Shown here: one piece after another, positions 33,107 to 43,000 of the stretch | Layout: each line of letters begins with the position of its first letter | Numbering within the stretch: position 1 is the stretch's first letter | Source: Lampris incognitus | Lineage: Eukaryota; Chordata; Actinopteri; Lampriformes; Lampridae | NCBI RefSeq assembly: GCF_029633865.1 | Contig: NC_079213.1 | Coordinates: 84,478,803-84,542,802 of the forward strand | DNA length: 64,000 nucleotides | Direction of reading: 5' to 3' | Program-made: the position numbers and the translations under genes | Notes under the pieces: model-generated | What the model was told of the DNA's origin: nothing | What the model saw: only the letters and a program-made list of their open reading frames with translations | The model's database searches: none

Positions 33107-33393
33107 AAGTCCATGAAAGGCGACGTTCCAGCGAAGACTGGACCACAGTGGAGGCTTTTTAAGGGTGATGATCGCTTTGACGTCAAGGGAGAGCAGCTGA
33201 CTGCTTTGATGGCCAGCTGGTGTCAGGGGCGAACGCTTTGATGTCAAGGGCGAGAGGCTGATTGCTTTGAAGTCAAGGGAGAGAGGCTGTGACAGGGGGG
33301 GGGTCAGCAGGTGTCAGGGTTGAACACTTTGATGTCAAGGGCGAGAGGCTGTGACAGCGAACGCTTTGATGTCAAGGGCGAGAGGCTGTGACG
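32956..33393 (-). repeat. Gypsy-3 3' LTR
   Basis: 438 bp, longer than its partner because a ~38-bp unit (CGCTTTGATGTCAAGGGCGA..) is repeated once more. Contains a (GGCA)n tract at 33069-33104 (as does the other LTR at 36533-36570). Its last base pair reads GACG where the partner has GACA. Confidence 0.85.
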
Positions 33394-33617
33394 GTACCCC
33401 CCCTCCAAGGGGTGCCACCGGGCGACCTACCAGACCCGTCAGGGTGCGTCCTGTGGAAGTCCCGGATGAGGTTCGCTTCCAGGACCAGGTGACGAGGGAC
33501 CCAACACCTCTCCTCCGGGCCATATCCCTCCCAGTCCACGAGATACTGCAGGCCGCGACTGCGGCGATGAGAGTCCAGGAGACGGCGAATGGTGTAAGCC
33601 GGGTGATCGTTGATCAT
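33372..33617 (-). pseudogene. Gypsy-3 chromodomain
   Basis: Frame of 81 codons starting [19 protein letters not shown] and continuing [17 protein letters not shown], a clear chromodomain (aromatic residues Y, W, W). It is out of frame with the integrase just upstream, by one indel. Chromodomains steer integration to marked chromatin. Confidence 0.88.
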
Positions 33618-34760
33618 ACGAGGAGGTGGGGGCGGGGGACTGGAGGAACTAGAGGGCCGGTAGAGACAGGTTTGAGGCAGGACACATGGAAGGAAGGGTG
33701 AACCCGGAGAGTGCGGGGCAGCTTCAGACGGACCACAGAGGGGTTAATGACTTTGACAATGGGAAAGGGACCAATATACCTGGGGGACAGTTTCTTAGCA
33801 TCCGATTTCAAGGGTAGATCCTTGGTAGAGAGCCATACCTGGTCACCGGGGGAGTAGTCCGGAGCAGGGGTGCGATGACGATCCGCCAAGCACTGGTAAC
33901 GGCCGGAGGTCCTGAGCAGTGCGGCACGGGCTCGCTGCCAGGTCCGACGGCACCGACGGACATGGGCCTGGACAGACGGAACCGGAATGTCTACCTCTTG
34001 AGAAGGAAAAAGAGGAGGCTGATAGCCGTAAAGGCATTGAAAAGGGGACAACCCAGTAGCAGACGATGGCAGGGTGTTATGGGCATATTTTACCCAGGGG
34101 AGTTGTGAGGACCAAGAGGATGGGTTGGCAGACACCAGACAGCGGAGGACAGTCTCCAATGCCTGGTTGGCCCTCTCGGCCTGGCCGTTGGTCTGAGGAT
34201 GGAACCCCGATGACAGGCTGACGGTGGCACCGATGGCAGAGCAGAAAGCCTTCCAGACAGCAGAAGTGAACTGGGGGCCACGGTCAGACACTATATCACG
34301 GAGAAGACCGTGGACCCGGAAAACCTCCCTGACCAGCAGATCCGCAGTCTCTCGGGCCGAAGGCAGTTTAGACAAGGGCAAAAAGTGAGCAAATTTACTG
34401 AAGCGATCAACGACAGTCAGTACAACGGTGTTACCGTCGGAGGCGGGCAGACCAGAGACGAAATCCAAGGACAGATGCGACCAGGAATGGTGTGGAACAG
34501 GCAGGGGGCGTAGCAGACCGGCACTGGCCCGGGTGGAGGGCTTATTCTGGGCACAAACAGGACAGGTGGAAACAAAAGACCCAGTATCCTCCGTCATGGA
34601 AGGCCACCAGAACCGCCTGTGGAGGAAGGCTAGGGTACGGGTTACTTCAGGATGGCAGGTAAGTTTGGAAGAGTGAGCCCACTGCAACACACTAGATTGG
34701 AACAAACAAGCACCCAGGGGGACCGTTACCTGGGTCAGGCTGAGTCTGTTGTGCTGCCAT
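33614..34760 (-). pseudogene. Gypsy-3 integrase
   Basis: Frame open from 34972, but true homology starts near 34730. Zinc region: [15 protein letters not shown]...CPVCAQNK; catalytic core: [37 protein letters not shown] and [16 protein letters not shown]; then the C-terminal module. All integrase parts are open in this frame, but the join to gag-protease upstream needs a frame change near 34700. Confidence 0.88.
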
Positions 34761-36404
34761 GACCTCCCTTTCAATGTTCCAGGTGACAGCCGCAGCCGCA
34801 GCCACAGCTGCAACCACACAGGTAGAGGGAACGATGGTGTCAGGTTGGAGCCTGGGCTCAGACTCCTTCCCATGCACACGAGACAGAGCATCGGGCTTGG
34901 CATTCCTGGAGCCAGGGCTTGACACCCGACAGGGGACAGACTGAGGCAGAGCAGACTGGAGGCATAAGGCATGACAGACGGGACTCCAACTTAAAATTCT
35001 GGCCGATGACCAATCAATATGGGGACTATGCTTAACCAACCAAGGATGACCAAGTATAATGGGAGCAAATGGAGAATTGATACCAAAAAAACTTAACTCC
35101 TCTTGATGGTTTCCCGACAACAGGAGGTGCACAGGCTCAGTCTTAGAGGTTATCCGGGCCAGGAGACGTCCATCCAGGGCATTAGCTTCAGGAGGCTGGT
35201 CCAGACTCACAGTGGCAAGACCTAACTGCTTCACAACACTTGCATCCAAAAAGCTTTCATCAGCTCCAGAGTCAATTAAAGCCAAAAGTTTAGTGGACTT
35301 ACCTTTAAAACTGATGGTAGCTTGCAACTGGGTACGTGGACGAGGAGACAGAGGGCAGACAGTTGGGCTCACGAGGATCCTCCCCCTCCCTCGTGAGCCT
35401 GCTAGTTTTGACGGACGGTGAGGGCAGGAGGCGAGAAAGTGACCAGGCTGACCACAATACAAGCAGCTGTTCTCGGTGATGCGGCGTTGACGCTCCTCCG
35501 GGTTGAGCCGGAAGCGGCCGAGTTGCGTCGGCTCCGAAGCTGGGGAAGAGTCACGCCTCGGGCTTTCTCGGAGGACGTCAGCCTCAGGCGAGCGAGCTCG
35601 GCCCCCAGAGTTCGGAGGTGTGGCCCGTGGTAAGTGGTTGTGACCAGGAAAGCGGCGCGTCCTCTCTCGCCTCCGCTCCCTGAGACGGTTGTCCACACGA
35701 ATGGCCAGGGTAACCAATTCCTCCAACCCTCCAGGCTCGGGGTAGGAAACCAATTCGTCCTTTATGGATTCGCCGAGACCGTTGGAAAAGCCGGCCAGGA
35801 GGGACTCGTTGTTCCATCCGCTCTCCGCTGATAGCGTACGGAACTCAACTGAGTAGTCAGCGACGCTGCGGGAACCCTGGCGGAGAGAGATCAGTCTTTT
35901 TGACGCGTCCTTTCCCCGCACGGGATGATCAAAAACCTGGCGAAAAGCAGTGGTGAACTCAGCGTAGGATGAGGAAATGGAGGCCCGCATCTCCCACACC
36001 GCTGTAGCCCAATCCAGGGCGCTTCCCCGGAGAAGACCCACGATGTAAGCGACTTTGGCTCCATCCGTGGAATATGACTGGGGCTGCTGGTTAAACACAA
36101 TCTCACACTGCATCAAAAAAGGGCGACAAAGTCCAAAATCTCCATCATACTTATCGGGCTGGGCAACCCATGATTCCTTAGCCGAAGTTGATGGCGCTGG
36201 GGGCGGCGGAGCTGGAGGGGCGGATCCCGGGCTAGCGGAGGCACTAAGTTGGGTCTGGATTCCGGAGATCTTTGAGCCGAGCTCACGGAGGGCGTCAGCC
36301 ATCTCCTGTAGCGCCTGGCTGTGCTGGCCGTGGACCGATTCCTGGTTGGCTACAGCCTGGCAGACCGTGGCCAGGTCTGTGGTGGAATGGTCTGCTGGGT
36401 CCAT
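34692..36404 (-). CDS. Gypsy-3 Gag-protease, open frame with RT deleted
   Basis: ATG at 36404, 570 codons with no stop. N-terminus coiled-coil-like, then a Pro-rich linker, a capsid region of the sushi/PEG10 type ([20 protein letters not shown]), a CCHC zinc knuckle ([14 protein letters not shown], about residue 312) and a retropepsin site ([13 protein letters not shown], about residue 370). After about residue 470 the frame jumps to the end of RNase H (AKPDALSR), so RT is deleted in frame. The last residues run into the integrase linker before the stop. Related Gag genes were domesticated in mammals, but LTRs here mark a transposon. Confidence 0.88.
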   Translation of the reverse strand: MDPADHSTTDLATVCQAVANQESVHGQHSQALQEMADALRELGSKISGIQTQLSASASPGSAPPAPPPPAPSTSAKESWVAQPDKYDGDFGLCRPFLMQCEIVFNQQPQSYSTDGAKVAYIVGLLRGSALDWATAVWEMRASISSSYAEFTTAFRQVFDHPVRGKDASKRLISLRQGSRSVADYSVEFRTLSAESGWNNESLLAGFSNGLGESIKDELVSYPEPGGLEELVTLAIRVDNRLRERRRERTRRFPGHNHLPRATPPNSGGRARSPEADVLRESPRRDSSPASEPTQLGRFRLNPEERQRRITENSCLYCGQPGHFLASCPHRPSKLAGSRGRGRILVSPTVCPLSPRPRTQLQATISFKGKSTKLLALIDSGADESFLDASVVKQLGLATVSLDQPPEANALDGRLLARITSKTEPVHLLLSGNHQEELSFFGINSPFAPIILGHPWLVKHSPHIDWSSARILSWSPVCHALCLQSALPQSVPCRVSSPGSRNAKPDALSRVHGKESEPRLQPDTIVPSTCVVAAVAAAAAVTWNIEREVMAAQQTQPDPGNGPPGCLFVPI

Positions 36405-36408
36405 AGTG

Positions 36409-36418
36409 GCTGGAACGT
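36409..36418 (-). promoter_or_regulatory. predicted self-primer binding site of Gypsy-3
   Basis: Two bases beyond the 5' LTR the sense strand reads ACGTTCCAGC. The LTR itself contains the exact complement, GCTGGAACGT (36596-36587), starting 30 nt after the first base of a TATA-like TTAAAAAG (36626-36619). So the predicted mRNA would begin with its own primer, as in Tf1 of fission yeast. No tRNA-type TGG site is present. Confidence 0.7.
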
Positions 36419-36420
36419 AC

Positions 36421-36823
36421 TGTCACGTATCAGGAAAGAACCCAAAAGCAGACGGGACAACCAGGTAAGGGAAGAATCAAGTCTTATTGAAGTAACCGAT
36501 CTCAGGGGTAGAGCAGGAGTCGGCTCAGTGGCAGGTAGGCAGGCAGGCAGGCAGGTAGGCAGGCAGGCAGAAGTCCATGAAAGGCGACGTTCCAGCGAAG
36601 ACTGGACCACATTGGAGGCTTTTTAAGGGTGATGATCACTTTGATGTCGAGGGAGAGCGGCTGACTGCTTTGATGGCCAGCTGGTGTCAGGGGCGAACGC
36701 TTTGATGTCAAGGGCGAGAGGCTGATTGCTTTGAAGTCAAGGGAGAGAGGCTGTGATGGGGGGGGGGGGGTCAGCAGGTGTCAGGGGCGAACGCTTTGAT
36801 GTCAAGGGCGAGAGGCTGTGACA
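36421..36823 (-). repeat. Gypsy-3 5' LTR
   Basis: 403 bp; promoter side of the element in the minus direction, with the TATA-like box and self-primer segment described separately. A G run at about 36758-36769 and (GGCA)n at 36533-36570. Confidence 0.88.
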
Positions 36824-36832
36824 GTAAATTTA

Positions 36833-36835
36833 TAA

Positions 36836-36872
<37 letters not shown>
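36833..36872. repeat. microsatellite (AT)n
   Basis: Alternating AT with one AC interruption, just right of Gypsy-3. Confidence 0.98.
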
Positions 36873-36981
36873 GCTGACAAAAAGTTAAGAAAGATGCTAA
36901 ACATTTAATTGAGTAGTTAATACAGTATATGACTTTATGATTTTACCATTTAACATTACCCAAAACTCCAAAACAGCCTAC

Positions 36982-37168
36982 CTGACACAAAATGGGAACC
37001 GCAAATCCACGATTCGGTGCCTGGATTCCAGTTGTTTCTGCGAATTGCAGCGATCCGTTTGTTTCTCTTTACCTTATCTTTCGGTAGTCTGTAAAAAGAT
37101 AACTTCGGTTTCTTGTGAAATCTATTAGTGCAGTCTATCGCACAACAGCTCTTTCCCTTTAGATGCAT
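36982..37168 (-). pseudogene. THAP-domain first exon, orphan
   Basis: ATG at 37168 (or 37204) opens a THAP zinc finger: SCCAIDCTNRFHKKPKLSFYRLP with C-x4-C, a downstream Trp and WICGSHFVSG giving the C-x2-H pair. The frame runs into a GT splice donor (GTAGGC) at 36981. No following exon is visible; (AT)n and Gypsy-3 lie downstream. THAP exons head several DNA transposons and host genes. I read it as a transposon or gene remnant; only about 60 residues remain. Confidence 0.7.
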
Positions 37169-37363
37169 TTTCGCTGTATTCAAGTTGGACGTTAACACTG
37201 CCACTCATTCTTTTTGCCACTCCGTGCCGCATTACCGCTGAGTTCCGCGTCTGTGACGTCACCCGCATACCCGCACCGTAACCGCCTTTAGTTCGCCCTG
37301 TACGCTCCGTATAGCGTTAAATAGGCCATCAAACCTCGATGCGAAATCTTTCTCCATTGTATG

Positions 37364-38148
37364 TCTAACCCGCACTTTGCGTTCGGCCGTCGTCTCCCTA
37401 CACGCCCTGGGACTCTGCGTTGTGTTTGTTGTAGTATGATGTTTGCGTGGAAAAGGAAGGAGGCGGAGGCTTGGGATCGTGGCTGAGACCTGGACATTTT
37501 ATTGGCACTCGCTTACACTTCACCTCTCATCAATCAGCTGGCCGCTGGCCTCATCATACTCACAGCTTCCGGCAGAAGAAACAACAAAACATTTTTCTTT
37601 CTCAATAAAATTAAAATAAAAAGTGCAAATGTGCAAATAAACACATCTCATATCAAAATGCTACCTTACGGCAAAACCAAAGCAAATGTCATCCATTATA
37701 AATTAAATAAGCACTTATTACCCATAAAATTAAACAAAAAACCATGGATAATCTGCTCAAATAATACTGCATCCTGCGTTATATGTCATGCTAATGCTCA
37801 ACAAGCTAGCCAACACTTTTTGTCACATTTCTCTTGCCAAATACAATGTTCGACATCAAACTTTAACTAGGTTATAAGCAAACTTGTCTATTAACACCAC
37901 AGAATAAACAGTTAGACAATATGTGCGATATAAATCAATAATTTTATGATAATGCAGACCGCCAGTAACACTGCTCACCTTCCGGCAGAAGAAACAAAAA
38001 AACATTTGATCAACGTAGCCTTTCGCCCGGGACAAGAACTAGGGGTACGGTGTTACAAAAGGGACAAACATCGCCATTTGCGGCATTCCCAGGGGAACAT
38101 ACAGCGTAACAGTGCCACCCTGTGGCGGATTTACATTACTACTTTACA
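37364..38148 (-). repeat. solo LTR of the Gypsy-2 family, long form
   Basis: Both ends match Gypsy-2 LTRs (54899-55268, 62189-62551), but the left terminal base pair is TC instead of TG. Flanks repeat TATG (37360-37363 and 38149-38152). The middle has about 410 bp absent from the Gypsy-2 LTRs, and this extra block is bounded by a direct repeat, CTTCCGGCAGAAGAAACAA, near 37567 and 37979. No internal region, so it is a solo LTR. Confidence 0.85.
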
Positions 38149-38424
38149 TATGAATAGAGTTAAGGATCTGGCTTGGGCTAGCTGCCACAGCCGCATCGTC
38201 TTCAATAGCGTTGGTGCTAGTTTGCTGCACTGGGTCGCACATGGTGTCTGATTTCGTAGATTTTTTTTGGCCTTTGCTGACGGTTTCTGTGCCATTTGAA
38301 CAGCTACTTTAAACAAAAAGTTGTGACTGTTGACAGATCCTGTATAGGTTATTTAGCTGCGTTATTCCCTAAACTTTTTCCGCGTAGCTCTGACACACGT
38401 CCGCTCAGCACAGCGCCATGACCG

Positions 38425-38638
38425 AAAGTTCCCATCCAACACCTTTTGGATGAATTGGGACACCGACTGTGAGCCAAACCATCTCCCCAACATCTGTGCC
38501 CGACCTCACTAATGCTTTTATGGCTGAATGGGAGCGAATCCCTGCAGCCATGTTCAAAATCTAGTGGAAAGCCTTCCTGGAAGAGTGGAAGCTGTTATAG
38601 GAGCGAAGGGAGCACCAACTCCATATATTGTAACGTGC
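38425..38638 (+). pseudogene. C-terminal remnant of a Tc1-like transposase
   Basis: Plus-strand text gives HQCPTSL-type residues in one frame and SVPDLTNAFMAEWERIPAAM in another, then WKAFLEEWKLL, the usual tail of a fish Tc1 transposase (...NLVESLPRRVEAVI). Broken by stops. The solo miniature LTR at 38639 is inserted at its end. Confidence 0.65.
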
Positions 38639-38787
38639 ATGGAATAGCAGACACGCTGGCCGCTGGCTGGCAGGTCTGACCCTTTAGTCGAGCGGTTAGC
38701 GATGTCTCCTGCGGTGCGGGCGATATACGGGTTCGCTTCCCGGCCGCGGGAGTTCCTGAGGTTGCGTTATCCCCCGAATTCGCAACA
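38639..38787 (+). mobile_element. solo LTR of the miniature tRNA-like LTR family
   Basis: 149 bp, TGTAACGTGC...TTCGCAACA. A box TAGTCGAGCGG and B box GGTTCGCTTCC lie inside at tRNA-like spacing. Flanked by ATAT on both sides (38635-38638 and 38788-38791), a 4-bp target duplication expected of integrase, not of LINE-driven SINE insertion. Confidence 0.8.
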
Positions 38788-39029
38788 ATATTAATGCCCA
38801 TGGATTTGGAATGAGATGATGTTCTCGTACTTGCCATGTAGTGAATTTTATCCCCTGCCCTTAACTTAAATAAAGTCAGTCTTGGTGTCAAACTCCTGTG
38901 TAATCGGTCTTGAATTAATTCCTTCACTTTATACCCATGGGGACAGGGAAGCATAGAAGATGCCAATCTACCTGGCGTGAAAAAGGTCCGGACTCAAATT
39001 CATATCATAATCAAATGGGGAGACACTTT
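38788..39029. other. no gene recognised
   Basis: Short intergenic stretch next to the predicted end of lsm4. Confidence 0.4.
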
Positions 39030-39936
39030 AACAAAAGCCTTTTTATTTCAATTTTCTTGTAAATAAATTACAACCTTGTTTTGTTACAAAAAATAAAATG
39101 AAACCCACCAACATTAACCATGTTGGGCACATCCATTTTCAAATTCATGAAAAATGTCTTAATCAGTGTCATTGTACAAACCCATTAACAAAAGTGTTCA
39201 ATCCTCAGGGACTTAAAATGCGCTCCCGGCCCAGCATAATGGCCTCTTATCTGACCTGCCAACAACTTACTGTGTCCCACAGTAAACAAACAAACCACAA
39301 GCCAATATACAGTGATTCACAGACAAAGACCAAGTTTAAATAAAAAAAAAATTGGGGTGAAGCAGAAATCCTTCAAGATGAAAATGACCCACTAGTGGAA
39401 AACCAAAATGAGCAAACTGAATACAGTATCGCTTTCTTGTAACCTTATTCCAGCCTACAGAGGAGTACTGCAAACAATACCACTGTTAAACTATTTGATC
39501 AAAAGCTCCAATACACAGTTCAACTGAAAAAGGTTTAAAAACAAAACAGAGGGACAAAAAAAACAAAAACAAAAAAACAAACAAACTCTTGGACTTCTGT
39601 ACTGGACGTTACACTATACTAAGTATATGCATTTGTGGAAGAAATGCAAAGTTAAATTCATACACATTGTACTTTTCCATAGGTTTTAACACAGGTGAAT
39701 AAATTGGAATAAGGCCACTGTTAACTAAAGTGTTGGTAGAAAACACTTGGACTAGTTAAGGAAAGAAATAATCCAGTGCCTTTAAAATACACATCTTGCC
39801 CTCTCAATATGAATCTGCAATGGGATGAGGATGATTAAAAACATTACAGAGTTCGTTTGACCTCTGTTCCTCTGAAGATGTTTTTCGTCTCCAAGGATGC
39901 TGATCTGTTAACAGTGACAGAGCGGCGTGTGGGTTG
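39030..39936 (-). other. lsm4: predicted lsm4 3' untranslated region
   Basis: From the lsm4 stop codon leftward no other gene is seen. A minus-strand AATAAA lies at about 39042-39048 and gives a plausible poly(A) site near 39025. Exact end not determinable without transcript data. Confidence 0.45.
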
Positions 39937-39982
39937 TTAGTGCTGGTTCTTCATTCCTTGGGGTTTGCCAGGCTTCTTGTCC

Positions 39983-40020
<38 letters not shown>

Positions 40021-43000
40021 CCCACGGCCTGCACCAGGCATGCCTCTGCCACGACCGCCAAATAAACCTACACCGGCACGGAGAGAACAAAACATTGAAT
40101 GGACATATTTGTTGCATGCTTAACCATATATATGTTGACATGTCTTGTTTGGCATCATCATATCTTAGACTTGATATCTAGAAATGCAAACCCTAGCAAA
40201 CAGCCTTGTAAAATACAACAGTAGGATTCCTTTGTTTGGTTAGCACAACACATGAAATTGGTTGTGCACCGAGTATAAGAAGACCCGGTACTCCGCAGTG
40301 GTGTAGCAGTCTAAGCATTGGCTTTGTGTCGATGCAGTTGCCCACTGGGGACTGGGGTTCGCGCCCCGGTCTCGTCAGATCCAACTATGGCCGGACTCGA
40401 CGAAGCAGCAATAATTGGCAACGCTGTCTTCGGAAGGGGGGCAGAGTTGGCTTGTGTTTGTCACATGAATGTGTCTCTGTGTGTCGGAAAAAGCAGTGGT
40501 TCGGCCTGGATTTGCCTTGTCACGAAAGTGGGGAGGCGTCGCCTTCGAGACTGGTGGCCGGAGAGATGCAGTTGGCGAATGCATGCAGTACGAGGGTGGG
40601 TGTTTGAACTAAAATGGGATCGATTGGCCACTAAATTGGGAGAAATCAGAAATATATTTATATATATAAAAAAAGACCCGGTATGCACCACACGGACAGA
40701 ATGGTGCTCAACACAATAGCTTAATTGGTGAACTCGATCATGGAGTGGTCAGGTTCTGAGGCCAAATCAAACCCGTTTATTTTAATTGGTTATGTACAAT
40801 TAATATTGTACTGCAGCTTCTTAATGGATGTGTAATAAGGATTGATATTTCCTCTCAGGTCATGCGTTTGGTCATGTTCAGACTCAATATTCAAGTAAAT
40901 TAACAAAAGAAATCTTGTGACAGCACTTTGAGCTGTGTGATTACCCTGATTATTCTAACAAAAGCAATGGAGTGATGAAACAGATTACTTTTGAAATGAG
41001 CAATAAGTAATTTTTGTTTTGAGAAATAACACAAGTTTCAAATTAAAGTTTATTGGCCATGTAGGTTTGGTCACACATGGAATTTCACTCCGGTTTCATG
41101 GCTCACAGTGTACTTAATATAAAATAACCCAACAATCTTCAGATCTACACACAAGGATTGACTATATACAGGTGAAATAAGAGGAAAAAAAAAAAAGACT
41201 TCAGCCCATTGACAAGCAGGTAGAGGGAGAAGTCCATGACAGGGCCCTGCTGATCTCACCTCTACCGACTCCACCTCCTCGGCCCTTGCCCTGCTGTTTA
41301 TTCTGCTGCATGCCCCCACGGCCTCGTCCCTTCGACACTACCTCCTCCTTCACCATATCGATTATCTCATCAGGGATTCGCAGATACTTGATGGTGCTTC
41401 CCCTGATGTAGCATTCAGGCATCCTCCAGAATTTATCTCCATCCTGCATAGCAGCAGGGAGAGGCCAAGTCAGCACAATGTCAATCTACCAATTAATTCC
41501 TCATCACTGGGTCCCTCCTGTGGCTTTCTGCAGAAACTAATCAAGACTTTAACAGTAATATAACTAAGCGCTATACAATAGATTAATATGTCAACAACAT
41601 AGACAGAAGTACACTCTTGGTTTAAGTATTACACGAACCTGAATAGGTTTGTTTTATGCTCACCTACGAAATTTACATTTACCTGAAATTGTCAGATTGC
41701 ATTTTGCACTCTTTACAGAGGATACATTATTCTGAGGCATGATTATTCTCAAAACTCTTGGCTACTACACAGATGTTTTACTTTATCATGCAATTTGTGT
41801 GCACCCCAAGTCTCATTTCATGTAGGTTTACTTCACATTTACTTCATTAAAATAGCTTCTAAAGTCCAAATTCTATAAATATTATCTTCAGTAATTTCAC
41901 ATTTCAAAAGGATATAAGAACATTGTCCAGCACACAACAGATGTCTTCAATGCATAATAAGATGTCCTTTCTGAGCTCTAGAACAGAGTGCATCATTTCT
42001 TTTTTTAATTCAACAGTCAAGTGACTTGTATAACCTTCTGACTAACTACTGGACATTTCTGCGCACTCCATGCTACCTTTTACCAGTAGAACTGTAAGGG
42101 AAACATGGCTGGGGTTCAGCCCATTTTGAGGACAAAAGGAAGCCCGATTTCCTGGCCTGAAAGTTGCTTTCTATGAAAGTTAAATACAAAGGATTGTTTT
42201 ATGTATGCCAACTAGTTATCATCCCAGGGATGGGCAACATGAACCAGAAAGGGCCGGTGTGGGTGCAGGTCTTTGTTCCAAACAAGCAGTTGCACACCTG
42301 AGTCTACAAATCAAGGTCCTCAGTAAAGCCTATTGGTTGACTAATAGAATCACATGTGTAACTGCTTGGTTGGAACCAAGACCTTCACCCACACCGGCCC
42401 ATTCTGGATCACGTTGCCCATCCCTGCTACTTACACAGAGTGGGTTTGGTGAACCTGAGCTTCACACCCACTTTGCTTCAAATTAATACATTTCCATACA
42501 TTTATGAGTCGAACTAGAATACCGATAGTCATTGTGCCGCTCCAGTAGAAACAACCTTAGGTTACGGTCCTTTGCCAAAGAACAGGAGTGTCATCATCAT
42601 AAAAGATCAAAAGTTGACTACAACTTTCTATTGTATGATGAGCTCCCTCCTGAAAAAAATCTTAGCCACCAAGTTGTTCAATTTTCATCCCAATCTGAAG
42701 TAACCATCACAGAAGCACCACTAATAAATTCAACCTAACAACTCCTGGGAGGGATCGGGAACAGACACCAGAGGGATGCTGAGGTCAAGTGAGAGCAGTC
42801 TTACCCTTGACGTGCAAATGACCTCTCTCAGGTTGATGTTCATCCAGTTGTCGCAGCTAACCAGGTGACCATTGTATGTCTCGCCATTCTTCAACTCCAC
42901 CAGCTAAGAAAAAACAAGGATCCAGACTTGTGGCATTTTACTTTAAAAGTTATAGGAACACAATACCAGAACATATGGAATCTCAAATAAAACAATAATT

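Larger units (their letters stand above)
32956..36823 (-). mobile_element. Gypsy-3: sushi-like chromodomain LTR retrotransposon lacking reverse transcriptase
   Basis: LTRs at 32956-33393 and 36421-36823 (ends TGTCACG and GTGACA). Flanks are GTAGA (32951-32955) and GTAAA (36824-36828), a 5-bp duplication with one change. Sense is minus: 5' LTR, a very short leader of 16 nt, gag-protease, deletion of RT and most of RNase H, integrase, chromodomain, polypurine tract, 3' LTR. The tight leader leaves no room for an 18-nt tRNA primer site plus leader; a self-priming signal is present instead. Confidence 0.9.

Noticed and set aside
38690..38750. Possible functional tRNA gene (A and B boxes)
   Set aside because: The cloverleaf is not intact (acceptor stem does not pair and no proper anticodon arm), and the sequence recurs many times within an LTR-like unit.
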